From Desulfovibrio ferrophilus (GTDB lineage: Bacteria; Desulfobacterota; Desulfovibrionia; Desulfovibrionales; Desulfovibrionaceae), in NCBI RefSeq assembly GCF_003966735.1, contig NZ_AP017378.1:729501-793500 (forward strand): DNA of 64,000 bases, given 5' to 3'. A program made the position numbers and the translations under genes. The notes under the pieces are model-generated. The model did no database searches. It saw only the letters and a list, made by a program, of their open reading frames with translations, and was not told the DNA's origin. Shown one piece after another: positions 28,251-35,882 of the stretch (positions within the stretch are counted from its first letter, which is position 1; the number at the start of each line of letters is the position of its first letter).

Positions 28251-29519
28251 CTAGTGATCGCAGATGTTCTGACCCAGCGTCAAACCGCCAGCGAGGTAGG
28301 ATTTCACCACGTCTTCGGCCGGAGCCGGGGTGGCGCCCACAAGTACCTTGAGGCCGCGTTCGGTGAATAGGGACTGGGCACGCGAGCCCATGCCACCTGC
28401 GATAATGAGATGAGCGCCCTGGTCCGCGAGCCAGTTGGGCAGTACGCCCGGCTCGTGCGGCGGTGGGGTACGATCCTCGGAAGACTTGATGGTCTTGGTC
28501 TCGTTGTCCACAGTGATGAAGGTGAACACGTCGCAGTGCCCGAAGTGCTGGCACAACTGGCCTCCGGCCACGGGGATGGCGATGACGGATTCTCCGTTAC
28601 TGGAGATGACAGGCTCGGCCTTGATACTCGCAGCACCTGGGGCCACGAGTTCCTGTAGACGTTCGGCCATGCCCAGCATGGGCTTGATGATGCGATTCAT
28701 GGCTTCTGAAGTTGGAGTGTGCTCACCCAACTTCAGAATGGAGTAGCCTTCGTCACCGGAGCGAGCCACGGCCGGGTCCAGAGGGATGCGCCCCAGGAAG
28801 TTGACGTTCATTTCCTTGGCCAGGGCTTCGCCGCCGCCGGAATTGAAGATGTCTTCCACGTGGCCGCATTTGGAGCAGGTGAAACCACTCATGTTTTCCA
28901 CGATGCCGAAGACCTTGTTACCCACCTGATCGCAGAAGGTCACGGAACGACGTACGTCGTCAATGGCCACGCCCTGCGGGGTGGTGACGATGACGGCCTG
29001 GGCATCCGAACCAAGCTCCTGCAAGGCGGACAGAGGCTCGTCGCCGGTTCCCGGAGGGCAGTCGACGATCAGGTAATCCAACTCGCCCCAGACCACGTCG
29101 GAGATGAACTGACGGATCAGACCGATTTTTACGGGACCGCGCCAGATGACTGCGTCGTTCTTGCTGGGCAGCAGGAATCCGAGGGACATGACATAGAGAT
29201 TGTCGGAATAGGGCACCGGCTCCATGCAGTCGCGTTCCATGTGCGGCTTGGCGTCGGACAGGGACAACAGACGCGGTACGCTGGGGCCGTGGACGTCAAC
29301 GTCCAACAGACCGACCTTCATGCCCGCCATGGACAGGGCCACGGCGATGTTGGTGGCCACCGTGGATTTGCCCACGCCACCCTTGCCCGACATGACGACC
29401 AGCTTGCGCTTGATCTTGGACAGGGTATTTTTGATCTTCTCGTCCTGGGGATTGGTTCCGCAGCTATCGGGGGAGCAGCTCCCGTCGTTGCCGGAGCAGT
29501 TTCCGCATTCGTGGCTCAT
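28251..29519 (-). CDS. MrpORP: Mrp/NBP35 ATPase fused to a NifX-like domain
   Basis: 422 residues. A Cys-rich start (CGNCSGNDGSCSPDSCG) leads to a P-loop ATPase of the Mrp/ApbC family with GKGGVGKST near 45 and a C-terminal CxxC (CSKCG) that binds a bridging Fe-S cluster. After about residue 310 comes a second domain of the NifX/NifB C-terminal type (VIAIPVAGGQLCQHFGHCDVF region, then GGMGSRAQSLF). That fusion is the hallmark of MrpORP, described in Desulfovibrio vulgaris as part of the orange-protein complex. It probably carries Fe-S clusters and may load or position the metal cofactor of ORP. It is the last gene of the ORP run; AGGAGG precedes the ATG. Confidence 0.9.
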   Translation of the reverse strand: MSHECGNCSGNDGSCSPDSCGTNPQDEKIKNTLSKIKRKLVVMSGKGGVGKSTVATNIAVALSMAGMKVGLLDVDVHGPSVPRLLSLSDAKPHMERDCMEPVPYSDNLYVMSLGFLLPSKNDAVIWRGPVKIGLIRQFISDVVWGELDYLIVDCPPGTGDEPLSALQELGSDAQAVIVTTPQGVAIDDVRRSVTFCDQVGNKVFGIVENMSGFTCSKCGHVEDIFNSGGGEALAKEMNVNFLGRIPLDPAVARSGDEGYSILKLGEHTPTSEAMNRIIKPMLGMAERLQELVAPGAASIKAEPVISSNGESVIAIPVAGGQLCQHFGHCDVFTFITVDNETKTIKSSEDRTPPPHEPGVLPNWLADQGAHLIIAGGMGSRAQSLFTERGLKVLVGATPAPAEDVVKSYLAGGLTLGQNICDH

Positions 29520-29540
29520 ATTCGTTTTCCTCCTCGGAAG

Positions 29541-30440
29541 TTACTGGTCTTGTTGGTTCAGTCGCGTTTGGATGCGTTCCCAAATGGCGGCGAGGTCCTT
29601 GCCCCGGCCTTCGGGGTCGTATTCTACGACAGACATGGCGTTGATCTGGGCCTGAGTGAAGGCTTTGTCGTACGGCAGCGTTCCCGCTACCTCAACGCCG
29701 TTGTCCTTGCAGTAGTCCCGGATGACCTTGGCGGTTTCTTCGTTGATGCCGGATTTGTTGATAATCACCATCAAGGGAATGTCAAAGTGTTTCGTCAGGC
29801 CAAAGACTCGTTTGAGGTCGTGCAGGGCACTGGTTGTGGGTTCGGCCACGGCTATGGCCAGGTTGGCTCCACCCAGTGAGGCGATGACCGGGCACCCGAT
29901 GCCCGGAGGGCCATCAGTGAGAATCAGGGAGGCGCCCTGGGCTTCGGCCAATTCACGGGCAGTCTTGCGCACCGTGGTTACCAGTTTGCCAGAGTTCTCT
30001 TCGGCGATGCCGAGGCGGGCATGGACCATGGAACCGAAGCGGGTTTCTGCAACATGCCAGACTCCGCAGGTGCGCGGTAGCATCACCGCTGCATCTTCGG
30101 GGCAGACAAAGGCGCATACGCCGCAGCCTTCGCAGTTTTCGGGGATAATCTGGAAATCCTCCGAGACCGCACCGTAGCGGCAGTGCTCAAGGCACAGTCC
30201 GCAATCCACACAACTGTCAGTATTGATGAAGGCTCGTTCGCCAGCGACGAAGTCTTCGGTGCGAATATTCTTCGGGGCCAGCACCAGGTGCAGGTCCGCA
30301 GCATCCACATCGCAGTCGGCCAGGACTTTCTGAGGACCCAGCGAGGCCAGGGCCGCGGTCACGGAAGTTTTGCCCGTGCCGCCCTTGCCGCTGATGACGA
30401 CGATTTCCTTGATGGTCTTGGTATTCATGCTCGGGCTCAT
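29541..30440 (-). CDS. Ferredoxin-containing P-loop ATPase of the ORP cluster (second)
   Basis: 299 residues. MinD/ParA-type P loop GKGGTGKTS near residue 20, with an inserted pair of [4Fe-4S] motifs CVDCGLCLEHC and CEGCGVCAFVC around 75-115, then the nucleotide-binding TDGPPGIGCPV. This is the MinD superfamily P-loop ATPase with an inserted ferredoxin domain, found next to orange-protein genes in anaerobes. It overlaps the previous gene by four bases (ATGA), so translation is coupled. A GGGAGG site supports the ATG at 30440. It probably forms a complex with its paralogue and the ORP protein. Confidence 0.9.
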   Translation of the reverse strand: MSPSMNTKTIKEIVVISGKGGTGKTSVTAALASLGPQKVLADCDVDAADLHLVLAPKNIRTEDFVAGERAFINTDSCVDCGLCLEHCRYGAVSEDFQIIPENCEGCGVCAFVCPEDAAVMLPRTCGVWHVAETRFGSMVHARLGIAEENSGKLVTTVRKTARELAEAQGASLILTDGPPGIGCPVIASLGGANLAIAVAEPTTSALHDLKRVFGLTKHFDIPLMVIINKSGINEETAKVIRDYCKDNGVEVAGTLPYDKAFTQAQINAMSVVEYDPEGRGKDLAAIWERIQTRLNQQDQ

Positions 30441-31300
30441 GACCGGGCCTCCCCGATGCTCTGCTGGATATTCTCCCAGAGCTTGGCGTAGTGGTCGTCG
30501 AAACCCTCCACGTTACCCACGTGCAGCAGGCCTTTGGAATAGGCTTGTGCCGCTTTCAGGGAGTGGGGGATTGCGCCCAGGAGTGTGATCTTTTCACGGT
30601 TCAGGTAGTCGTGCACGCATGAATTCCCCATGCCGTCGCGGTTGATGACCACGCCGAAGGGAATGCGCAGTTGGCGCAAAGTCAGTACGGCCAGATCCAG
30701 ATCATGCAGCCCGAAGGGGGTCGGCTCGGTGACGAGTACGGCAAAATCGACTCCATCCAGAGCCTTGATCACCGGGCACGAGGTGCCCGGGGGGCAGTCG
30801 ATGAGTTCAATGTCACATTGTGGCGAAGCGGCTTTGACCTCTTCGATGAGCGGCGGAGCCATGGCTTCGCCGATTTTCATTTCACCCTCGGTGAAGGGAA
30901 TGCAATTGGCCTTTCCGCTACGTACTACACCTATGGCCCGGCTACCTTCAGTGATTGCTTTCTCCGGGCAGGCCAGGGTGCACAGTCCGCAGCCGTGGCA
31001 CAACTCGGGAAAGACCATGACCTCGCCGGCCATGAGGATGAGCGACTTGAAGCGGCAGAGCTGCGCGCACAGGCCGCAGTCGTCACCTGTGCAGAGTTCG
31101 TTATCCACTTCCGGAATGGGCACTACGGCGGTTTTTTCGATATCCAGATGGGGGTTCAGGAACAGGTGCAGGTTTGGCTCCTCCACATCGCAGTCTGCGA
31201 CCGCGACGGAGTGCTTCGAATTTTTCAGATGAACGGCAAGATTTGCGACCACGGTCGTTTTGCCGGTGCCGCCTTTGCCGCTTGCAATGGCTATGCGCAT
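30437..31300 (-). CDS. Ferredoxin-containing P-loop ATPase of the ORP cluster (first)
   Basis: 287 residues. P loop GKGGTGKTT near residue 8, [4Fe-4S] motifs CTGDDCGLCAQLC and CHGCGLCTLAC around 65-110, and the ATPase motif IDCPPGTSCPV. It is a paralogue of the next gene, with which it overlaps by four bases. In D. vulgaris two such ATPases belong to the orange-protein complex and were linked to cell division. Catalytic residues are intact. A strong hairpin lies in the 90-base gap before it, after the ORP gene. Confidence 0.9.
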   Translation of the reverse strand: MRIAIASGKGGTGKTTVVANLAVHLKNSKHSVAVADCDVEEPNLHLFLNPHLDIEKTAVVPIPEVDNELCTGDDCGLCAQLCRFKSLILMAGEVMVFPELCHGCGLCTLACPEKAITEGSRAIGVVRSGKANCIPFTEGEMKIGEAMAPPLIEEVKAASPQCDIELIDCPPGTSCPVIKALDGVDFAVLVTEPTPFGLHDLDLAVLTLRQLRIPFGVVINRDGMGNSCVHDYLNREKITLLGAIPHSLKAAQAYSKGLLHVGNVEGFDDHYAKLWENIQQSIGEARS

Positions 31301-31330
31301 GGATGATTCAACCTTGTTGTAATGAATGGT

Positions 31331-31378
31331 GCACCGGGGCAGACATGGGTGGTTCGGAGGAAAGTCCTGCCCCGGTGC
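31331..31378 (-). other. Intercistronic hairpin inside the ORP operon
   Basis: Perfect 12-bp stem GCACCGGGGCAG/CTGCCCCGGTGC (31331-31342 with 31367-31378) with a 24-base loop. It lies between the ORP gene and the first ATPase gene, with no T run on the minus strand. A role in RNA processing or in protecting the 5' part of the transcript is likely. Confidence 0.75.
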
Positions 31379-31390
31379 GTGTGGTATGGC

Positions 31391-31750
31391 CTACCAGTGT
31401 CCCTGTTTGTCAGGGGCGCTTGCGGGCTGCATGGTCCCATTCTTATAGGCTTCCAGAGCCTCGGCGACTGTGCCGGATGCGCCCAGGAATATTTGAATCT
31501 TGCCCTTATCCAAAGCCAGGAAGGCCTTGGGGCCGACATGTCCGGTCAGGATAGCCTGTGCGCCGGTTTTGGCCACGTTTTGCGCCGCCTGGATACCTGC
31601 GCCCTGGGCCAACTGGAGGTTTTGCTCGTTGTCGAAATAACTGTGCTCATCAGTGTCGGTGTCTATGACCACGAATCCGGCGGCGCGTCCGAATCTGGGG
31701 TCTATCGAACTGGCCAGGCCGGGGCCTTGGCTGGATACGGCGATGATCAT
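31391..31750 (-). CDS. orp: Orange protein ORP (NifX-like, Mo-Cu cluster protein)
   Basis: 119 residues forming a single dinitrogenase Fe-Mo cofactor (NifX/NafY) fold: MIIAVSSQGPGLASSIDPRFGRA at the start, then ILTGHVGPKAFLAL and the helical end VAEALEAYKNG. Desulfovibrio ORP binds a mixed molybdenum-copper sulfide cluster non-covalently. The protein has no cysteine, consistent with that. It overlaps the upstream gene by four bases (ATGA) and heads the ATPase genes. Assignment rests on size, fold pattern and the flanking ATPases and MrpORP. Confidence 0.88.
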   Translation of the reverse strand: MIIAVSSQGPGLASSIDPRFGRAAGFVVIDTDTDEHSYFDNEQNLQLAQGAGIQAAQNVAKTGAQAILTGHVGPKAFLALDKGKIQIFLGASGTVAEALEAYKNGTMQPASAPDKQGHW

Positions 31751-32226
31751 TTGGTGTCTCCTGTCTTGCCGCCCTGATGACGCAAGCGTCCGGGGCGGGA
31801 GATTGATTCATTGGTGCAGATGCCGTTGCGTCGCCCCTGGCCACAGCCTTGACCTCTGGTTCCTTGCCCCGGGCCATTACCCGGGCCGCAACGTGGACCG
31901 CCGCAGCCCGGCATAGCGAGTGAATCCAAGGTTTTGGATGCCCAGGCGCCGAGGACTTCATCCAGCGTTCCCTTGATCCACGGATGGACAGTGATTCCAG
32001 CCTGGGTCAAAAAACGACGGGTACAGCCAGTCATGCCGCCGCAGATCAGTTCATCCACACCGCAAGAGGTCAGCGCCGCCGTGAGGGCGGCGGGTTCCCG
32101 TCCAGGAGGATTGATACTACCCTCCTGGTTGGGAACTCCGCCGTCCACTCGATAGAGGCGGAAACAATCTGCATTCTCGGCCAATGAGGCGAGCCGGTCG
32201 CCGAAGCAGGCCATGCACAACAGCAC
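31747..32226 (-). CDS. NifX-like protein with Cys/Gly-rich tail, first gene of ORP operon
   Basis: 159 residues from GTG, with AAGGAG six bases upstream. The first 110 residues resemble the dinitrogenase Fe-Mo cofactor fold (MLLCMACFGDRLASLAENAD, then ELICGGMTGCTRRFL). The tail from about 108 is Cys- and Gly-rich (MPGCGGPRCGPGNGPGQG) and could bind a metal. It is the promoter-proximal gene, about 43 bases downstream of the inferred sigma54 start. In D. vulgaris a small hypothetical gene lies in the same place beside ORP. Its own function is not known. Confidence 0.78.
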   Translation of the reverse strand: MLLCMACFGDRLASLAENADCFRLYRVDGGVPNQEGSINPPGREPAALTAALTSCGVDELICGGMTGCTRRFLTQAGITVHPWIKGTLDEVLGAWASKTLDSLAMPGCGGPRCGPGNGPGQGTRGQGCGQGRRNGICTNESISRPGRLRHQGGKTGDTK

Positions 32227-32279
32227 AAAATTCTCCTTGGTCTTTCAGGCGCAAGCTCTGCGGCTGATAGATTCAAGAG

Positions 32280-32295
32280 AGCACAATGAGTGCCA
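32280..32295 (-). promoter_or_regulatory. Sigma54-type promoter of the ORP operon
   Basis: On the minus strand TGGCACTCATTGTGCT has GG and GC exactly ten bases apart and matches the consensus TGGCACG-N4-TTGCW at nine of eleven defined positions plus W. The expected start is near 32269. Its target gene begins at 32226, and a sigma54 activator gene lies upstream. Confidence 0.8.
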
Positions 32296-32383
32296 AATAA
32301 AATATTGTTATATTATAGGCTGTTGATGTCTTTAGATGGGGAAGATGGGCGCGGGCTGCGCCTTGTTGTGGAGCTGTTTGGGC

Positions 32384-33726
32384 TTATTTTACGCCTAGCT
32401 CACTGCAGCGGGCCAGCATGCGGCGCAAGGTGTCCTTGGAGATATTCAGTTCGCGGCAAGTGGCCATGCGTTTGCCGTTGTTACGCGAGAGCGCGGCGAG
32501 AACGGTGTGGCATTTGGCTTCTTCAAGAGTCATGGGGGTGTTGAGTTGAGGTTGCCCTTGGGTGGGAATGTCTTGAGGCTGGATTTGTTCGGGGAGATGT
32601 TCGAGTTGAATGAACCCCGAGGGGCAGAGGATGAATGCGAATTCAAGGATATTCTCAAGCTCGCGGACGTTTCCCGGGAAGTCGTGGCGCATGAAGATGG
32701 CCATGACGTCTTCGGAGATGCCTTGAAGGTCTTTGCCCTGGATTGTGTTCAGGCGGCGCAGGCAATGGTTGACCAGTAGTGGCAGGTCCTCACGTCGATC
32801 CCGCAGGGGGGGAGAGTCATCTGCACTACATTGAGGCGGTAATACAGGTCCTGTCGAAAACGGCCTTCGGCAACCAGCGAAGCCAGGTCGTGGTTGGTGG
32901 CGGCAACGACCCTGGCGTCGGTGGTCTCACTGCGGACCGACCCCAAGGGCTCGTAGGTCTTGTCCTGAAGCACGCGTAGCAGCTTGACCTGTAGGGACAT
33001 GGGCATGTCACCAATCTCGTCCAGAAAGATGGTGCCGCCTTTGGCTTGGTGAAAGCGCCCTGGCTTGTCGCGCTTTGCGTCGGTGAAGGCTCCTGCCTTG
33101 TATCCGAAGAGCTCGGATTCCAGCAGGGTCTCGGGCAGTGCGCCACAATTGACGGTGATGAAAGGGCCTTTGGCGCGTTCGGAGAGGTTGTGCAGGGCGC
33201 GGGCAAAGAGCTCCTTGCCTGTGCCCGATTCGCCCAGAATCAGGGCGGTGGCATTGGAGCGTGCAACTTGGGGCAGAATACCGAAGATCTTGTCCAGGGC
33301 CGGGCTCTTGCCAACGATGTCCTCAAAGGTGTGTGAGCGTTCCACCTCGCGGCGTAGGCGATGGAGTTCGGACAGGTCGCGAAATGTTTCCACACCGCCG
33401 ATGAGGTTGCCTTGGGCGTCGTGCAGGGCCGCTGCCGAGATGGAAACGGGCACCTTTTCACCGTCTGGTCGGACGATGAATATGGATTTGCATCCAATGG
33501 GCGGTGCTCCGTCCATGCAGGCTCGCAAGGCGCAGGCTCCGTCACAAAGGCTGGAATGAAAAACTTCCCAGCATTTCTGACCTAGAGCCTCGTCGCGGGA
33601 AACACCCGTAATACGGGTGGCGGCTTGGTTGAAGGACGTGACGTTCCAGTCCAGGTCGACGGTGAAGACACCGTCGGCGATGCTCTCGAGGATGGCCTCG
33701 CAGGGGAGTTGGTCCGGAATCGCCAT
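32384..33726 (-). pseudogene. Sigma54-dependent activator of the ORP cluster, frameshifted
   Basis: The N-terminal piece (from 33726) has a PAS domain (about 10-120) and most of the AAA+ domain: Walker A GESGTGKE, GAFTDA loop (GAFTGA variant), Walker B IFLDEIGDM. At a run of seven C on the minus strand (32806-32812) the frame runs out to a stop at 32749. Adding one base restores RDRREDLPLL and continues through FPGNVRELEN to a Fis-type helix-turn-helix that ends at 32384. Either a real lesion, a phase-variable tract, ribosomal slippage or a sequencing error fits. GGAGG precedes the ATG, and the gene starts 12 bases after hypB, so it is co-transcribed with it. In D. vulgaris the matching regulator activates the ORP operons with sigma54. 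Confidence 0.88.
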
Positions 33727-33738
33727 GCTACCCTCCAG

Positions 33739-34398
33739 CTAGGCTTCTTTCTTTTCCTTGGTCTTGACGCGCAGCCATTCGTACCAGGCGTCCAGGCCTT
33801 CGCTGGTTTTGCAGGAGATGGGGAAGATATTGATGTCCTTGTTCAAGGCCCTGGCGAACTTGGAGGCCTGCTCCATGCTGAAGTCCACGTAGGGCAGCAG
33901 GTCGGTCTTGTTCAGAAGCATGACCTGGGATTCGGCGAACAGCAGGGGGTATTTCTCCGGCTTGTCGTCACCCTCGGTGACGGACAGCAGTGAAATCTTG
34001 TAGTCCTCTCCGACTTCGAATTCGGCGGGGCAAACCAGGTTGCCGACGTTTTCCACGAACAGGATGTCCAGGCCCTCGATGTCGATGGAATCCAGGGCTT
34101 CGAGCACCATGGAACTGTCCAGATGGCAGGCGCCGTCTGTATTGATCTGCACGGCTTGGGCACCGGTGGCAGCTACGCGGCGGGCATCGTTGTCGGTGAG
34201 CAGATCGCCTTCGATAACGGCCATTTTCATCTCATCACGCAGGTCGGTCAGGGTACGCTCCAGGGTGGAGGTCTTGCCCGATCCGGGTGAGCTGATGAGG
34301 TTCAGGACCAGGATTTTGTTGGCTTTGAAGATCTTGCGCAGCTGGTTGGAGATGCGATCGTTGGCTTCCAGAATATTACGGACGACGGGGATTTCCAT
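33739..34398 (-). CDS. hypB: Hydrogenase nickel-insertion GTPase HypB
   Basis: 219 residues from the ATG preceded by AAGGAG. P loop SSPGSGKTS near 37, the HypB metal-site region INTDGACHLDSSM with Cys and His, and NKTDLLPY for guanine recognition. HypB uses GTP to help load nickel into [NiFe] hydrogenase together with HypA. The N-terminal His-rich or CxxCGC nickel-storage segment found in some HypB proteins is absent, so it is the short form. It lies 81 bases after hypA and 12 bases before the activator gene. Confidence 0.95.
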   Translation of the reverse strand: MEIPVVRNILEANDRISNQLRKIFKANKILVLNLISSPGSGKTSTLERTLTDLRDEMKMAVIEGDLLTDNDARRVAATGAQAVQINTDGACHLDSSMVLEALDSIDIEGLDILFVENVGNLVCPAEFEVGEDYKISLLSVTEGDDKPEKYPLLFAESQVMLLNKTDLLPYVDFSMEQASKFARALNKDINIFPISCKTSEGLDAWYEWLRVKTKEKKEA

Positions 34399-34479
34399 GG
34401 GGTTCTCCTTGTCAGGTTCAGTCTTGGGGCAAAACGTAACTGTCTGGTTGGGATTTGGCAATGCTCCCAGACCGAAACG

Positions 34480-34830
34480 CTATTCCGCTTCCATGTTGTC
34501 GAGGTAGAGTTCCTTGCCTTGCAGGACTTCGTGTCCAAGGCCTTCTCCGCACTTTGGGCAGGGCATGAACAGATCCGACCTGTCTGGCGAAAACTGTTCG
34601 CCGCAATCAGAGCACTTGAGGACCACCGGGATGGGAATCATCTCCAGAGTGGCGCCTTCCATGTCTGTGCCCAGGGTGCAGGCTTCGAAGGCAAACGTCA
34701 GGGCTTCAGGCACCAGAGCGGCTAATTCACCGTAGGCCACACGTACGCTGTGCAGTTTGGTGACCCCGTGTTTTTCCATCTCTTCCTTCATGATGGCGAT
34801 CAGGCCTTGTGCAATGGACATCTCGTGCAT
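34480..34830 (-). CDS. hypA: Hydrogenase maturation nickel metallochaperone HypA
   Basis: 116 residues starting MHEMSIAQ, with nickel-binding His2 conserved. The zinc site is made of CSDCG and CPKCG around 73-95. It delivers nickel to HypB and hydrogenase. A longer frame begins at 34920, but HypA always starts MHE, and AGGAG lies 12 bases before this ATG. It opens the hypA-hypB-activator unit. No hydrogenase structural gene is in the window. Confidence 0.95.
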   Translation of the reverse strand: MHEMSIAQGLIAIMKEEMEKHGVTKLHSVRVAYGELAALVPEALTFAFEACTLGTDMEGATLEMIPIPVVLKCSDCGEQFSPDRSDLFMPCPKCGEGLGHEVLQGKELYLDNMEAE

Positions 34831-35228
34831 GGGGCGGTCTCTCTCCTGGGCAAAGATGGGTGAATCCGTTGGGTCTCTTGGGTCGGTGGATGTTGTATAC
34901 TTCGTGGCGAAGAATGCCAAGAGGCAATCCGCGAGAGGGCGAAAAGGCGCAAATTCTGATATATCACGTAAAAGTCTTGACGACGCGATCGATTATGATG
35001 TTAAACAGGTGTGAACGACTAACTCGTCATATCTATTATGTTTGCCGTACAGCTACGACTACTATAAATTCCTCTCTATGAGGACGGGTTCCCCGGTCAC
35101 GGGGGCACTTCGCCCGTTCACGGAAAACGTACGGCAAATGCCATTGTCTTCATTGTAAGGCACACTTCTCTCGAAAACCCCCGCTTCACTATACGAACCG
35201 AATGCTATTTCGGTAAAGGAGACGCACT
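34831..35228. other. Divergent intergenic region between hypA and the CBS-ACT gene
   Basis: 398 bases without a gene. It must hold the hypA promoter and the promoter of the transporter operon. A TATAAA-like -10 (35063-35068) lies in the middle, and a nested inverted repeat covers 35041-35138. AAGGAG lies before 35229. Confidence 0.6.
35041..35138 (+). other. Candidate structured leader RNA
   Basis: Outer arms TTTGCCGTAC (35041-35050) and GTACGGCAAA (35129-35138) are perfectly complementary. Inside, ACGGG (35084-35088) pairs with CCCGT (35113-35117) around CCCCG/CGGGG (35091-35095 with 35100-35104, four-base loop). The layout suggests a multi-stem 5' leader of the CBS-ACT/transporter operon, or a regulator-binding site. 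No known riboswitch class is matched by eye. Confidence 0.5.
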
Positions 35229-35882
35229 ATGTACGTCGGTCTGAAGATGCTAACGGATTTCGTGACCATTACTTCCGAAACCCTGGTCAGCGATGCCGAC
35301 AGGATCATGGAGAATGAGCAGTTGTGGATGCTGCTGGTCAAGGATGGAGATAAGCTTGCCGGTTATGTCCGCAAGGAAGATGTGCGCAAGGCCTTGCCTT
35401 CGGATGCGACCACCCTTGAACGCCATGAATTGAACTATCTGCTCTCCAAGCTCAAGATCGGCAAGATCATGCATACGGACCTGACCACCGTCTCTCCCGA
35501 AACCGAGATCGAGGAAGCCGCAGAGATCATGTTCACCAAGAACATTGCCGGATTGGCGGTGGTAGACGTGAAGAACAATCTGCTGGGCTTTATCAATCGC
35601 AACGTCATGCTTGATGTTCTGGTTGAGGAAATGGGGCTCAGGCAGGGGGGATCGCGCATCGTCTTTGAGGTGGAGGATCGCACCGGCGTCATCCATGAGG
35701 TGTCGGGCATTATTATGGAGATGGGCATCTCCATCATTTCGACAGGAACGTTCTTTCATAACGGCACCCGCATTGTTGTCTTCCGAGTGCAAGCCGATGA
35801 TCCTACCCCCATTGCCAAGGAACTGAGTGATCGCGGCTACAAGCTGGTCGGTCCTGATACATTCAAAGAGAATTGGAAATGA
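35229..35882 (+). CDS. CBS-pair and ACT-domain regulatory protein
   Basis: 217 residues: two CBS repeats (about 10-60 and 75-135; IGKIMHTDLTTVSPETEIEEAAEIM is the second) followed by an ACT domain (about 143-210). The arrangement resembles AcuB-like proteins. CBS pairs bind adenosine nucleotides and ACT domains bind amino acids, so a sensor for an amino-acid-linked transport or metabolic pathway is likely. AAGGAG precedes the ATG. Its stop overlaps the start of the livG-type gene (ATGA), so it belongs to that operon. The exact ligand is unknown. Confidence 0.88.
   Translation: MYVGLKMLTDFVTITSETLVSDADRIMENEQLWMLLVKDGDKLAGYVRKEDVRKALPSDATTLERHELNYLLSKLKIGKIMHTDLTTVSPETEIEEAAEIMFTKNIAGLAVVDVKNNLLGFINRNVMLDVLVEEMGLRQGGSRIVFEVEDRTGVIHEVSGIIMEMGISIISTGTFFHNGTRIVVFRVQADDPTPIAKELSDRGYKLVGPDTFKENWK

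Noticed and set aside
28719-29879. 386-codon frame opposite MrpORP
   Set aside because: The MrpORP reading has clear P-loop and Cys motifs; the opposite frame has none.
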